Notes: generated by a model not told the origin, from the letters alone. 64,000 bases of DNA from UBA7430 sp002478765 (GCA_943789355.1 CALSTU010000004.1:558001-622000), one strand, 5' to 3'. Shown: positions 26,162 through 36,032, numbered from the stretch's first letter. Numbers and translations: made by a program.

Positions 26162-27952
26162 GTGAAGTTTCGTCAGGTCGCGATAAAAGTTTTTTCCACC
26201 CTTATGGTCTTTTTCTTGTGCCCAATGATGGCACAGGCTCAGGATGATACAAAACCTTTGCCTTACTCGAAAATGGGCTTTAATCTCCCGGATAATTTTG
26301 GGGAAACGGTGAATTACCGTGTCGACAAAGGCGATTTCACCTTTCAAAAAACCATAGGAAGCTTGTCTCAAGACCGGCCTCGTTTCATGAGTGAGTCTGA
26401 TTACCGACAGTGGATGTTCAATCAACAGATTCAATCGTTCTGGAAGGAGAAAGCGCAATCTGGCCTTATGGATGAGGGCGTGGCAGGAACCAAGCCTAAG
26501 TTTCAAATGGGAGAATCTCTGGGGCGTGTTTTTGGAGGAAATACCATTGACATCCGACCGCAAGGATCAGCCCAATTGACCTTTTCTGGCAACGTAGATA
26601 AAACGAAAAACCCCAACCTAACGAAAAACCAACAAAGCAACGCCAGTTTCAATTTCGACCAAAGCATTCAGATGAATGTGATTGGGAAAATAGGGACCAA
26701 GTTGACTTTGCGAACCAATTACGACACCAAGAGTCAGTTTGATTTTGAAAATCAAATGAAACTCGAGTATACCGGTGATGAAGATCAAATCATTAAAAAG
26801 ATTGAGTTGGGTAACGTGAGTTTGCCCCTGAGTGGGTCTTTGATTTCAGGAACTCAGAGTTTGTTTGGTGTTAAAGCCCAATTCCAGTTTGGGAAAGCGA
26901 CCTTTACCACGGTATTTTCGGAGCAAAAATCTGAAACCAGTACCATTAGCGTAGATGGCGGTGCGCAAACCACCAACTTCGAAATTTACGCCGACGATTA
27001 CGAAGCCAATAAACACTTTTTCCTCGGGCAGTACTTTTACGATACTTACGATGCGGCATTGCGAAACATGCCCATTGTAAGTTCTAGCGTATCCATCACC
27101 AATGTGGAGGTGTGGGTAACCAACCGTTCTGGAGTGACACAAAATGTGCGTAACGTTTTAGCTTTTCAAGATCTGGGGGAGCAGGTAAGCAAGGTTTACA
27201 ACACATCCAATGTGTATGGCGGATCGATCAATGTGCCCACGCCAGACAATAAAAACAACAGTTTGGACCCTCAAGTTTTAGTGAACGATTTTCAAGACAT
27301 TCGTAACGTCAGCCGAATTACGTCTTCTTTAAATGGAACCGGATACGAACAGTCTGTTGACTACGAAAAAATAGAAAATGCCAAAAAATTAACCCGTTCG
27401 GAATACAGTTTTGACCCTCAATTGGGTTTCATCTCCTTAAACCAAGCTTTAAACTCAGATGAAATTTTAGCCGTAGCCTTTCAATACACCTACAATGGAG
27501 TTCCTTACCAGGTGGGTGAGCTGTCTACCGACCTTGCTTCGCCCGATGCTTTGGTGCTAAAACTATTGAAGAGTACCTCGGTTGATGTCGAGCTCCCTCT
27601 GTGGAATTTATCCATGAAAAACGTATACGCGCTGGGGGCGTATCAGGTCAATAAAGAAGATTTTAATCTTCAAATTCAGTATCAGGACGACGAGTCCGGA
27701 ACCCCGCTTCCCTTTATTCCAGAAGAAGGCTTGAGTAGCTCGCTCTTGATTCAGTTGATGAACCTCGACAATTTAAATCAAAATAACGATCCGGGCCCAG
27801 ATGGAGTTTTTGACTTCATCCCCAACCTCACCATTAAAACTTCGAATGGGCGTGTTTATCTTCCATCCACAGAGCCTTTTGGAGCCCACTTACGAAGCAA
27901 GTTTGCTGAAATGGGGCTGAGCTCTGCCTTAGCCGATCCGCTATGCTTTTGA
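26162..27952 (+). CDS. sprA: T9SS translocon protein SprA, N-terminal fragment (frameshifted)
   Basis: 596 codons. GTG at 26162 directly follows the ruvA stop and opens a signal peptide (cleavage near MAQAQ). SprA is the giant outer-membrane beta barrel through which type IX secretion clients cross and is needed for gliding. The reading stops at TGA 27950 (ALADPLCF-stop), but the protein continues at once in the +1 frame. Removing one base (for example one C of GATCCGC at 27935-27941) gives ADRYAFDALYDSTKTAA and a single 2396-residue protein, about the size of F. johnsoniae SprA (roughly 2400). So this is sprA with one inserted base, a sequencing error, or a recoded gene. Confidence 0.9.
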   Translation: MKFRQVAIKVFSTLMVFFLCPMMAQAQDDTKPLPYSKMGFNLPDNFGETVNYRVDKGDFTFQKTIGSLSQDRPRFMSESDYRQWMFNQQIQSFWKEKAQSGLMDEGVAGTKPKFQMGESLGRVFGGNTIDIRPQGSAQLTFSGNVDKTKNPNLTKNQQSNASFNFDQSIQMNVIGKIGTKLTLRTNYDTKSQFDFENQMKLEYTGDEDQIIKKIELGNVSLPLSGSLISGTQSLFGVKAQFQFGKATFTTVFSEQKSETSTISVDGGAQTTNFEIYADDYEANKHFFLGQYFYDTYDAALRNMPIVSSSVSITNVEVWVTNRSGVTQNVRNVLAFQDLGEQVSKVYNTSNVYGGSINVPTPDNKNNSLDPQVLVNDFQDIRNVSRITSSLNGTGYEQSVDYEKIENAKKLTRSEYSFDPQLGFISLNQALNSDEILAVAFQYTYNGVPYQVGELSTDLASPDALVLKLLKSTSVDVELPLWNLSMKNVYALGAYQVNKEDFNLQIQYQDDESGTPLPFIPEEGLSSSLLIQLMNLDNLNQNNDPGPDGVFDFIPNLTIKTSNGRVYLPSTEPFGAHLRSKFAEMGLSSALADPLCF

Positions 27953-30900
27953 TGCCTTATACGATTCTACCAAAACGGCAGCTTCACAAGTTGCAGAATT
28001 GAATAAATTCATCATCAAAGGACAATACAAATCCTCTTCAGGATCCGACATTCCTTTGAATGCGATGGATGTCCCTCAGGGGTCTGTGTCTGTAAGTATG
28101 GGAGGTGCCCCGCTTGAAGAAAATGTACATTATACGGTAGATTACAATTTGGGTCGAGTGAAAATTATTGACGAAGGAATCTTAAGTTCCGGGCAGCAGA
28201 TTAACGTAAAACTAGAAAGCAACTCCGCCTATTCCTGGATGACTAAGCGTTATTTGGGGCTGCACGCAGATTATAAGTTTAACAATGATTTCATCATGGG
28301 GGCTACCCTGTTAAATTTATCCGAAAACAGTCAATCTCCTAAGATTAACATGGGTGATGAGCCTATCTCCAATACCATCTGGGGAATAAATGGGTCCTAC
28401 AAAACAGAAGCCCCTGTATTAACGCGTTTGGTAGATAAATTACCGCTTATTGAAACCAAAGCGAAATCATCGTTCCTGATTACAGGAGAGTTCGCACAAT
28501 TTATTCCCGGACACCCCAAGTCCATCAACATTGATGAAACGGGTACGGCATATATTGATGATTTTGAAAACAGTCAATCTCCGATTGATCTTCGTGCCTC
28601 ACAATCATGGAATTTAGCAAGTACGCCACAAGACGAAGACTTATTTCCGGAATCAAAAGCTTCAAACGACCTCAGTTACGGGTACAACAGAGCTTTGTTG
28701 TCTTGGTATACCATCAACTCTGATTTACAGCGAAAAACTTCATACTCTCCACGACACATCACAGATGAAGATCGAGAAGCACCCTACGCGCGCGAGATTT
28801 CTATCAACGAGATATTTCCAGACAAAGACATCCCGCATGGGCAACCTTTGCGTCTGCGTACTTTTGACCTGGCTTTTTACCCGGAAGAAAGGGGACCCTA
28901 CAACTTTGATGTTGATGGTGAGTCAGGAATTTCTTTTGGGATCAGTTCTTCCGGAGCACTCAAGGTGCCTGAATCTCGCTGGGGAGGCGTTGTCCGAAAG
29001 TTGCAAACCAATGATTTTGAGACCGCAAATATTGAGTTTTTAGAATTTTGGATGATGGATCCTTTTCTTGAGAATTCCAGTTCCTCAGGTGGAGACTTCT
29101 ACATCAACCTGGGTAATGTTTCGGAAGACATCCTTAAGGATTCTCGAAAAAGTTATGAAAATGGATTGCCCATTGACGGCGATGAGCGCGATGTAGATAC
29201 GACGGCTTGGGGGCGTGTGCCGTCGGTGCAAGCTCTTGTGAATGCCTTTAATAGTGGGCAAGCTGCGCGTAATCTTCAAGATGTGGGATTGGATGGTATG
29301 GACGATCAGATGGAGCGAGAATTCATATCTGTAGAAGGGAAGCAAACCAAAACCTATTTAGAAAAAATACAATCGTTGCATACGCTCAATTCTGAAGCAT
29401 ACATCAAGGCAAACGAAGATCCAGCAGCGGATAATTACCATTACTATTACGGAGAAGATTACAATGCTGAAGAAAAAAGCATTCTTGAGCGATACAAGCG
29501 ATATAATGGTTTGGAGGGGAATTCACTCATTCCGAATGATAACGATTTGAAGCAACCCTACACGCAACTTCCCGATGTAGAGGATATAAACAGTGATTTT
29601 ACACTCAGTGAAACCGAATCATATTTCCAATACAAGATCAGCATACGCCCAGAAGATTTGGGGAAAGTAGGTAACAATTACATCACTTCCATCATCGACA
29701 ATACCGGTCCAAATAGCGATACGCGATGGATTCAGTTTAAAGTTCCAATTCGGTCATTTGATAAAAGAATAGGAAGCATTCCCGATTTCAAGTCCATCCG
29801 ATTTATGCGAATGTTCATGACCGGTTTTGAGTCGAATACAGTCCTTCGTTTTGCAACCCTAGACTTGGTGCGTGGAGAATGGCGAAAGTATTTGTATGGC
29901 CTCAAGGAAGGTGAAGAAAATACCCAGTCGGTTGATGCGACAACCACCTTTGACATATCGGTAGTGAATCTAGAAGAAAACGGAAGACGTGACCCCGTGA
30001 ACTATGTGTTGCCACCGGGTATTGAGCGAGAGCGGATTTTAGGCTCTACCACCACGCAGCAGCAAAACGAGCAGTCCATTAGTTTTAAAATCAAGGAACT
30101 TGCAGATGGAGATGCCCGAGGAGCATACAAGAACGTGACCATGGACATGAGGTCCTACAACAAAATGAAGCTCTTTGTTCACGCAGAGGAAATGGCTATG
30201 GAAGTGCTTGCTGATGATGACTTGAATATGTTTATTCGGGTAGGGTCCGATTACAATTCCAATTATTACGAATACGAAATCCCTCTGAAAGTAACCCCTT
30301 GGGGTGCGTCTGCTCGTTCTGAGATTTGGCCAAAAGAAAATGAGATTGAAATTGACTTTGACCTTTTGCGTAAGGCAAAGCTCGATCGAAATGCAGAAAT
30401 CAGAGAAGGAAATGTGGATGTGAGTTTTTCAAAACCTTATTCTTATCCCATTGATGGTGGTAAAAGGCAAATACAGATTGTTGGAAATCCCAACTTAGGA
30501 AATGTTCGAACAATCATGTTGGGAATTCGAAATCCAGAATCAGATATTTTGTCGACAGATGACGAACTTCCAAAGTCTGTGGAAGTTTGGATCAACGAAC
30601 TTCGTTTAACCGACTTTGACGAACGGGGAGGTTATGCTGCAAAAGCACAACTTAAAACACGTTTGGCCGATTTAGGAAGCATAACATTGGCTGGGAACAT
30701 AAGTACGATAGGCTTTGGTAGTTTGGAGCAAGGGGTGACGGAGCGAAATAAAGATGAAACACGTCAGTATAACTTTACATCGAACGTAGAGTTGGGGAAA
30801 CTTTTCTCGGAGGATGCCAATGTAAAAATACCTGTATTTTTTGGTGTGTCTGAGACGGTTCTGAGTCCTCAATTTAATCCATTAGATCCAGACGTCGAAT

Positions 30901-33353
30901 TGAAAGCAACGCTTTCTGACGATCGAATGAGTGAAGGGGCGCGAGATACTTTGAGAAATGTTGTTGAGAATTACACCATGCGACGTTCCCTAAACCTGAC
31001 TAATGTTCGTAAAGAGCGAAGTTCTGGTGGCGGAAAACAGGCGAAATCGTCCAAACGCGAAAAATCCTCTAAGAAAAAGATCTACGACATTGAAAACATA
31101 AGCTTGAGTTATTCATTCAACGAGATTTTCAATCGCAACATCAACACAGAATTTAGTACAAAGAAAGAGCACAATGGAGGTCTGGGCTACAATTACACGA
31201 ACAACCCAAAAAATTACAAGCCTTTCAATAAAATTAAATTCTTAAGAAAGTCGAAGTACCTGAGGTTAATCAAAGACTTCAACTTTTATTTGCTTCCAAA
31301 AACCATTTCTGCCCGAGCCGACTTTAACAAGTCTTATGCCGAAACGAAAATGAGGAACATCGCAAGTTTGAATACAACCATGCCCATACAAATGGTGGAG
31401 CCAGACACCTTGTTCAGTAAGTTGTTTCAAATGACTCAGAACTACAATATAAAACATGACTTTACCAGAAGCTTAAAATTAAATTTCTCAGCCAACAGGA
31501 GGGCTATCGTTGATGAACCTGATGGCCGAATAGACAGCAAGTCCAAACGAGAAGCTCTGCGAGACAGTATTCTTACTTTCGGAAGAACAACGACGTACCA
31601 CCATCAGTTCGACTTGCGGTATACGGTGCCCATCAACAAAATACCGCTCACCGATTGGATCAATGTAACGTTAAATTACAATGCTACTTACGATTGGGAT
31701 GCAGGATCCAGAGCCATGGTTACGGATTCCATAAATTTGGGTAACATCATTCAAAACACCAACAAGAAAAGAATCAATGCTCAGTTTAAAATGAGCAGTT
31801 TGTACAACAAGGTTCCTTATTTCAAAAACTTAGGGAAAGATACGTCCAAGCGACGTGGCGCTGACAAACGTAAAGATGCTAAGCCAAAGTCAAATGATTC
31901 AGAGGATGAGCTTGCGGACGAAGAAACGAAAGAAAAATGGCGTTTTAACCTCCTTGGTAGGACGGCTCAAGTTCTTTTGTCCGTTAAAAATGTAAACCTG
32001 ACTTACGATGAAACCAATGGAACCATGATCCCCGGCTTTATGCCTTCCACTGGGTTTTTAGGAATGGCGGAAAATTTCAATCCAAGGTCTGCTCCTGGGA
32101 TAGGTTTCCTAATTGGTGAGCAGCCAAACTCTTCGGATATATCCAATTTTGCATTGAAAGGTTGGATTACGGCAGACACGCTTTTGAATCAGCAACTCAC
32201 GCAGCAATATACCTCGCGATTGAACATACGTTCAACGGTAGAGCCGATCAAAAAATTGAGAATTCAGCTAACAGCGCAGCGAAGTCATACTCGGAACGAG
32301 TCTGAGATTTATAAAAACACCGGTACTTTTGACGAACCTATTTTTGAGTCTTTGAATAAAAACGAATCGGGAAGTTTTACCATGTCCTTTTTAGCTATAG
32401 GAACAGCTTTTAGACCCATGCGCATGAATTCGTCGAAAACTTTTGATGAATTGAGGGACATGCGCTCTGATATGGCAAAGTTGGTTGCAGAAGATATGGG
32501 GGTTGAATACAGTCCATCCCAGGACTATCCGACGGGACTGGGTCCTAACTCGCAAGACGTGTTAATTCCGGCCTTCCTTGCGGCCTACTCGGGCTCCGGA
32601 GTTTCTTCTCAAAGCCGAGATAAGTTTCCGAAAATCCCGATGCCCAACTGGAAGATCAAGTATAGTGGGCTAACAGACATTCCATGGGTCAAGAAGCGAT
32701 TTAAGACCGTATCATTGTCACACGGTTATTCCTCTACCTATTCGTTAAGTTCTTATCAAACGAATTTATTTTACACGGCATTGGCTGAGCCAAATAGAGG
32801 AACTACGGAGACTCATCCTGAAAATTTTGACGTCAACGGAAATTACCTCACCAAATATCAGATTCAAACCGTAAACATCAGCGAGCAGTTTAATCCGCTC
32901 ATAAAAGTTGATGTAACGATGAACAATAGCTTGACCACACGATTTGAAATCAGTAAAGACCGTCAAGTATCGTTGAGCTTAAACAACAATCAAATACAAG
33001 AACAGGTGGGCAGGACCTTAACGCTTGGTGTCGGATACAGAGTAAGTGATTTTGAGCTCAGCTTACCGTCGGCAAACGGAAAGAAAACCTATTCATCCAA
33101 TTTAGATGTAAACCTAGATGTTTCGGTTCGAAAAACAGCCTCAGCCATTCGTAGTTTAGAAGAAAACACCCATCAGTCTGTGAGCGGAAGTACGGACATT
33201 TCTTTCAAGACCTCAGCTGATTACGTCATGAGTGAGCGCATCAACCTTCAAGTGTTTTACGATCGAATGGTTCGAAAATACGAAGTAGCCAATTCATACG
33301 ACACGGCAAACAACAGTTTCGGAATCAAGCTACGGTTTACTTTCGGGAGGTAG
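27951..33353 (+). CDS. sprA: T9SS translocon protein SprA, C-terminal part (+1 frame)
   Basis: About 1800 codons in the +1 frame, starting with GAT at 27951 (DALYDSTKTAASQVAELNKF). No plausible start codon or ribosome site exists here, so it is not a separate gene. It includes long barrel-forming strands, FIPGHPKSINIDETGTAYIDDFENS near the start (positions 28500-28580) and a C-terminal strand pattern ending in FGIKLRFTFGR, which suits outer-membrane insertion. The frame is open to 33353 with no further damage across 5.4 kb; that argues for recent damage or an artefact rather than long decay. Confidence 0.9.
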   Translation, partial: DALYDSTKTAASQVAELNKFIIKGQYKSSSGSDIPLNAMDVPQGSVSVSMGGAPLEENVHYTVDYNLGRVKIIDEGILSSGQQINVKLESNSAYSWMTKRYLGLHADYKFNNDFIMGATLLNLSENSQSPKINMGDEPISNTIWGINGSYKTEAPVLTRLVDKLPLIETKAKSSFLITGEFAQFIPGHPKSINIDETGTAYIDDFENSQSPIDLRASQSWNLASTPQDEDLFPESKASNDLSYGYNRALLSWYTINSDLQRKTSYSPRHITDEDREAPYAREISINEIFPDKDIPHGQPLRLRTFDLAFYPEERGPYNFDVDGESGISFGISSSGALKVPESRWGGVVRKLQTNDFETANIEFLEFWMMDPFLENSSSSGGDFYINLGNVSEDILKDSRKSYENGLPIDGDERDVDTTAWGRVPSVQALVNAFNSGQAARNLQDVGLDGMDDQMEREFISVEGKQTKTYLEKIQSLHTLNSEAYIKANEDPAADNYHYYYGEDYNAEEKSILERYKRYNGLEGNSLIPNDNDLKQPYTQLPDVEDINSDFTLSETESYFQYKISIRPEDLGKVGNNYITSIIDNTGPNSDTRWIQFKVPIRSFDKRIGSIPDFKSIRFMRMFMTGFESNTVLRFATLDLVRGEWRKYLYGLKEGEENTQSVDATTTFDISVVNLEENGRRDPVNYVLPPGIERERILGSTTTQQQNEQSISFKIKELADGDARGAYKNVTMDMRSYNKMKLFVHAEEMAMEVLADDDLNMFIRVGSDYNSNYYEYEIPLKVTPWGASARSEIWPKENEIEIDFDLLRKAKLDRNAEIREGNVDVSFSKPYSYPIDGGKRQIQIVGNPNLGNVRTIMLGIRNPESDILSTDDELPKSVEVWINELRLTDFDERGGYAAKAQLKTRLADLGSITLAGNISTIGFGSLEQGVTERNKDETRQYNFTSNVELGKLFSEDANVKIPVFFGVSETVLSPQFNPLDPDVELKATLSDDRMSEGARDTLRNVVENYTMRRSLNLTNVRKERSSGGGKQAKSSKREKSSKKKIYDIENISLSYSFNEIFNRNINTEFSTKKEHNGGLGYNYTNNPKNYKPFNKIKFLRKSKYLRLIKDFNFYLLPKTISARADFNKSYAETKMRNIASLNTTMPIQMVEPDTLFSKLFQMTQNYNIKHDFTRSLKLNFSANRRAIVDEPDGRIDSKSKREALRDSILTFGRTTTYHHQFDLRYTVPINKIPLTDWINVTLNYNATYDWDAGSRAMVTDSINLGNIIQNTNKKRINAQFKMSSLYNKVPYFKNLGKDTSKRRGADKRKDAKPKSNDSEDELADEETKEKWRFNLLGRTAQVLLSVKNVNLTYDETNGTMIPGFMPSTGFLGMAENFNPRSAPGIGFLIGEQPNSSDISNFALKGWITADTLLNQQLTQQYTSRLNIRSTVEPIKKLRIQLTAQRSHTRNESEIYKNTGTFDEPIFESLNKNESGSFTMSFLAIGTAFRPMRMNSSKTFDELRDMRSDMAKLVAEDMGVEYSPSQDYPTGLGPNSQDVLIPAFLAAYSGSGVSSQSRDKFPKIPMPNWKIKYSGLTDIPWVKKRFKTVSLSHGYSSTYSLSSYQTNLFYTALAEPNRGTTETHPENFDVNGNYLTKYQIQTVNISEQFNPLIKVDVTMNNSLTTRFEISKDRQVSLSLNNNQIQEQVGRTLTLGVGYRVSDFELSLPSANGKKTYSSNLDVNLDVSVRKTASAIRSLEENTHQSVSGSTDISFKTSADYVMSERINLQVFYDRMVRKYEVANSYDTANNSFGIKLRFTFGR

Positions 33354-33545
33354 TTTGGTATAAAACTTGCAAGATTAATTTTGTTAAGAATTGATTCCCA
33401 CCCGGAAATAAACAATTGTTTGAGGAACGCTTTATGCAACCGTAAGCCAAACTCAACGACTTCCGGAAAAAATGAAGTTGCTTTGGATCCAAATCTCGTC
33501 TATAGACCCCAAGCTTTGTAAAAGTAAAAAAGCAATTCTTTCCTC

Positions 33546-33580
33546 AAATTTAGTTCCGACCTCCCCCAAAAACTAAATTT
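33546..33580 (+). promoter_or_regulatory. Inverted repeat directly before the start codon
   Basis: AAATTTAGTT (33546-33555) and AACTAAATTT (33571-33580) pair perfectly over 10 bp with a 15 nt C-rich loop. The stem ends 1 nt before the ATG at 33582, so in RNA it could mask the initiation region. The DNA palindrome could equally be an operator. Confidence 0.4.
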
Positions 33581-33581
33581 C

Positions 33582-35219
33582 ATGAAAAAGTTTTTTTTAT
33601 CCTTCCTATTTTTATTTGCGTTTTTCTTAACGCATGCTCAAGTCATGTACAAGCATAATTTTGACGCCCCGAATGGCGCTGAACTTTTCGATTCGGATGG
33701 AGATGCTTTTGCATGGGCTTTACACGACTACAAAGATGGTGATGGATTGGTGGCTACATCAAACAATCTGTTTAGCATGCAGCCGCTCAGGGCAGACAAT
33801 TGGCTGGTTTGTTCCTCTGCAGATTTGTCAGGGAGTAATAGCCCGCACCTTTTTTGGAAAGCAAAAGCCTCGGGTGCACGCAACGCAGATGAAAAGCTTA
33901 CGGTGTATGTTTCATCTTCTTCACCTGTGGGTGATGGAGGTACAGTAGCTGAATTGATGGTGTCTTCGGCAGAGCTCAAAGAAGTGTTTACTGTAAAGGC
34001 TGAAACAACGTACACGCATTATCAAATTGATTTGTCGGATTTCAAGGGGCAAAACTCCATTTATATCGCTTTTAGACATCAGAGTGACTCCCCTGTCTTT
34101 GGTTTGAATATTGACGATGTGGTGGTGTCTGATGTGGATAATCCAGCCATTGATGTTAGTATTGTTGCTCCTTCAAGAGCCTATTTGTCCTCGAATATCG
34201 GTTCTGAAATTAACTTCTACAAAACACTACCATCACCAGATGCTGTTCTACCTATTTCATTTAAAATTGGTAATTACGGTTCAGAGTTCGCAGGAGGTAC
34301 GTTTAACTACACAATCAACGGTGTATCTCATTCCAAAGTCATTTCGAACGCCATTCTTAGGAACGATTTATTCCGTCTTGAAGTAAGCTTAGGTTTAGGA
34401 CAATTTAGAATGCTTGTTGAAGTTTTAGACGCAACAGGAGCTTCGGTTTCAGAGATTGCCACATACAACGTAAAAGTGTCTGAACCCATTCCAGACGTCC
34501 GTTTGATAGATACCTATGGAAATCCACACAATTTGTATGATGAGCTGCGAGAAGGAAAAGTAATTTTACTGGATTTCTTTGCTTCTTGGTGCGGCCCTTG
34601 TCAATTGTCGACCCCCGACATTAATGAAGTTTGGGATCGATATGGAAGAGGTCGTTCCGATTTTCAAGTGTTTGGTGTTACAACCGAACCACAAGATGGG
34701 TATGAAGTAATCAATAGCCTGGGTTGGGGAGCAGAGTACCCTAAGTTTGCCTTTTCAAATCAAACGAAATCAATGTACGATCATTTTGAGCGAACGGCTG
34801 GTGGTGTCGAAGCCATCCCTTTCTTCGTGATGGTATGTCCGAATCAAGAGAATCCTGCTTATTCCGAGGTTTCTTGGGTTTCTTTCGGTTGGTCGGGGCC
34901 CAACGAGTTGATCGATGCAGCCTCATTATGCAATGCAAGATTGGCTGTTGATCAGGGTGATGAATCGCAACCATTCCATTTGTACCCAAATCCTGCATCG
35001 CAGTCTGCTACGACCGTCTTGAATGTAACAACTCCGGGAGAAGTTCGTGTGAACGTTTTTAACAATCTGGGACAAAGTATGTACGCACAGACGGTGAAAA
35101 TGAGCATGGGGAGGCATCAAGTTCAAATACCTATTGAAGGATTTGAACCGGGGATGTATTTTGTGAATGTGAAAATGGGGACGCAACAATTTTCTGAAAA
35201 GCTGGAGGTCTTCAAATAA
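33582..35219 (+). CDS. T9SS-sorted secreted protein with adhesin-like and thioredoxin-like domains
   Basis: 545 aa. Signal peptide 1-19 (ends THAQ); choice-of-anchor J/cleaved-adhesin-like beta-sandwich (about 20-180); an Ig-like segment (about 185-300); a TlpA-type redoxin domain (about 305-450) with the active site WCGPC in LDFFASWCGPCQ; then a type A T9SS sorting tail (about 465-545: LYPNPA ... GMYFVNVKMG ... KLEVF). Domain order predicts a secreted or surface-anchored thiol-disulfide enzyme on an adhesin scaffold. Its substrate is unknown. It depends on the T9SS, whose SprA is encoded just upstream. Confidence 0.88.
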   Translation: MKKFFLSFLFLFAFFLTHAQVMYKHNFDAPNGAELFDSDGDAFAWALHDYKDGDGLVATSNNLFSMQPLRADNWLVCSSADLSGSNSPHLFWKAKASGARNADEKLTVYVSSSSPVGDGGTVAELMVSSAELKEVFTVKAETTYTHYQIDLSDFKGQNSIYIAFRHQSDSPVFGLNIDDVVVSDVDNPAIDVSIVAPSRAYLSSNIGSEINFYKTLPSPDAVLPISFKIGNYGSEFAGGTFNYTINGVSHSKVISNAILRNDLFRLEVSLGLGQFRMLVEVLDATGASVSEIATYNVKVSEPIPDVRLIDTYGNPHNLYDELREGKVILLDFFASWCGPCQLSTPDINEVWDRYGRGRSDFQVFGVTTEPQDGYEVINSLGWGAEYPKFAFSNQTKSMYDHFERTAGGVEAIPFFVMVCPNQENPAYSEVSWVSFGWSGPNELIDAASLCNARLAVDQGDESQPFHLYPNPASQSATTVLNVTTPGEVRVNVFNNLGQSMYAQTVKMSMGRHQVQIPIEGFEPGMYFVNVKMGTQQFSEKLEVFK

Positions 35220-35257
35220 GTTTACTTGTTTCCTTCGACGTGCAACTAAATAAATAA

Positions 35258-35923
35258 ATGATGAGAAATTACGTACTGCTGTTCTGCTTTATCATGGAAT
35301 TTGGCTTGATGGCTCAATCCATTAAAATCCATCAACAAGATTATTATCATGCATCCGCAGGTGAGGAATGCATTTCTAAGCTTTTTGTAGAAAATGTAAC
35401 CGATCAGGACTTGGAGATTTTCATCAACCGAAACCAAGTCCCGGGGACCACAAGAAATTACATGTGCTGGAGCGCTTGTCACAACCCATCTGATGGTATG
35501 ACTTCAACAATGCTGGTTCCAGCGAATCGAACGGTAGATAATTTTTCCGGACACATTTTGTCAATGCCAGCGGATTCTACCGTCGTTATCAACTATTGTT
35601 TTAACCTCTTAAACAAACCCAATCAATCCGTCTGTGTTGACGTGCTTTACACCTCTTCTTCTGATTATTTAGGTGCAGAAACTGTTAGTCATAGCACATT
35701 TTCGGTACATCCGAATCCTGCATCTAATGACTTAATCGTTAATTTTGAAGGCGCTGAGTTTGCAGAATTCACACTTTATGATGTTTTGGGAAACCAAGTT
35801 CATGCCCGTCAGATAACAAATGCTACGGCCTTAAATTTAACACACTTCAAGCCAGGGTTGTATTTTTGTGTGTTGACGATTGGGGGCGCTAGGTTGCAAA
35901 AAAAGCTATTCATCACGCGCTGA
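35258..35923 (+). CDS. T9SS type A sorting domain protein
   Basis: 221 aa; the ATG at 35258 or 35261 opens a signal peptide (YVLLFCFIMEFGLMAQ). The central part (about 20-135) is an unrecognised Ig-like beta domain with MCWSACHNP and paired cysteines (ECISK, CWSACH, YCFN, SVCVDV). It is followed by a sorting tail of about 75 residues (VHPNPASND ... FTLYDVLGNQV ... GLYFCVLTIGG ... KKLFITR). Likely exported by the T9SS and anchored at the cell surface. It lies 38 bp after the redoxin-adhesin gene and ends at a terminator, so the two may share a transcript. Confidence 0.85.
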   Translation: MMRNYVLLFCFIMEFGLMAQSIKIHQQDYYHASAGEECISKLFVENVTDQDLEIFINRNQVPGTTRNYMCWSACHNPSDGMTSTMLVPANRTVDNFSGHILSMPADSTVVINYCFNLLNKPNQSVCVDVLYTSSSDYLGAETVSHSTFSVHPNPASNDLIVNFEGAEFAEFTLYDVLGNQVHARQITNATALNLTHFKPGLYFCVLTIGGARLQKKLFITR

Positions 35924-35937
35924 TAAATTACATTACT

Positions 35938-35966
35938 AAAAAGGGCCCATCAATGGGGCTTTTTTT
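35938..35966 (+). terminator. Terminator after the T9SS-sorted protein gene
   Basis: GC-centred hairpin with one internal mismatch (35938-35950 with 35953-35966) followed by an uninterrupted T-run to 35969. Confidence 0.8.
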
Positions 35967-36000
35967 TTTGCTCTACAGATTCTAATTGATGCACATTACG

Positions 36001-36008
36001 TATTTTTG
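36001..36008 (+). promoter_or_regulatory. -7 box for pheT
   Basis: TATTTTTG matches TAnnTTTG. The nearest upstream TTG (35986-35988) is too close, so the -33 element is uncertain. The leader to the ATG at 36033 would be about 20 nt, and the in-frame upstream ATT/TTG codons would lie in or before the promoter. Confidence 0.45.
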
Positions 36009-36032
36009 TTCATTCGCAAACCCCGAATTGTT

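Noticed and set aside
27999..33353. Independent gene start for the second sprA fragment at TTG 27999
   Set aside because: Homology extends upstream of this codon to the frameshift, and there is no signal peptide or promoter, so it is the continuation of one gene.
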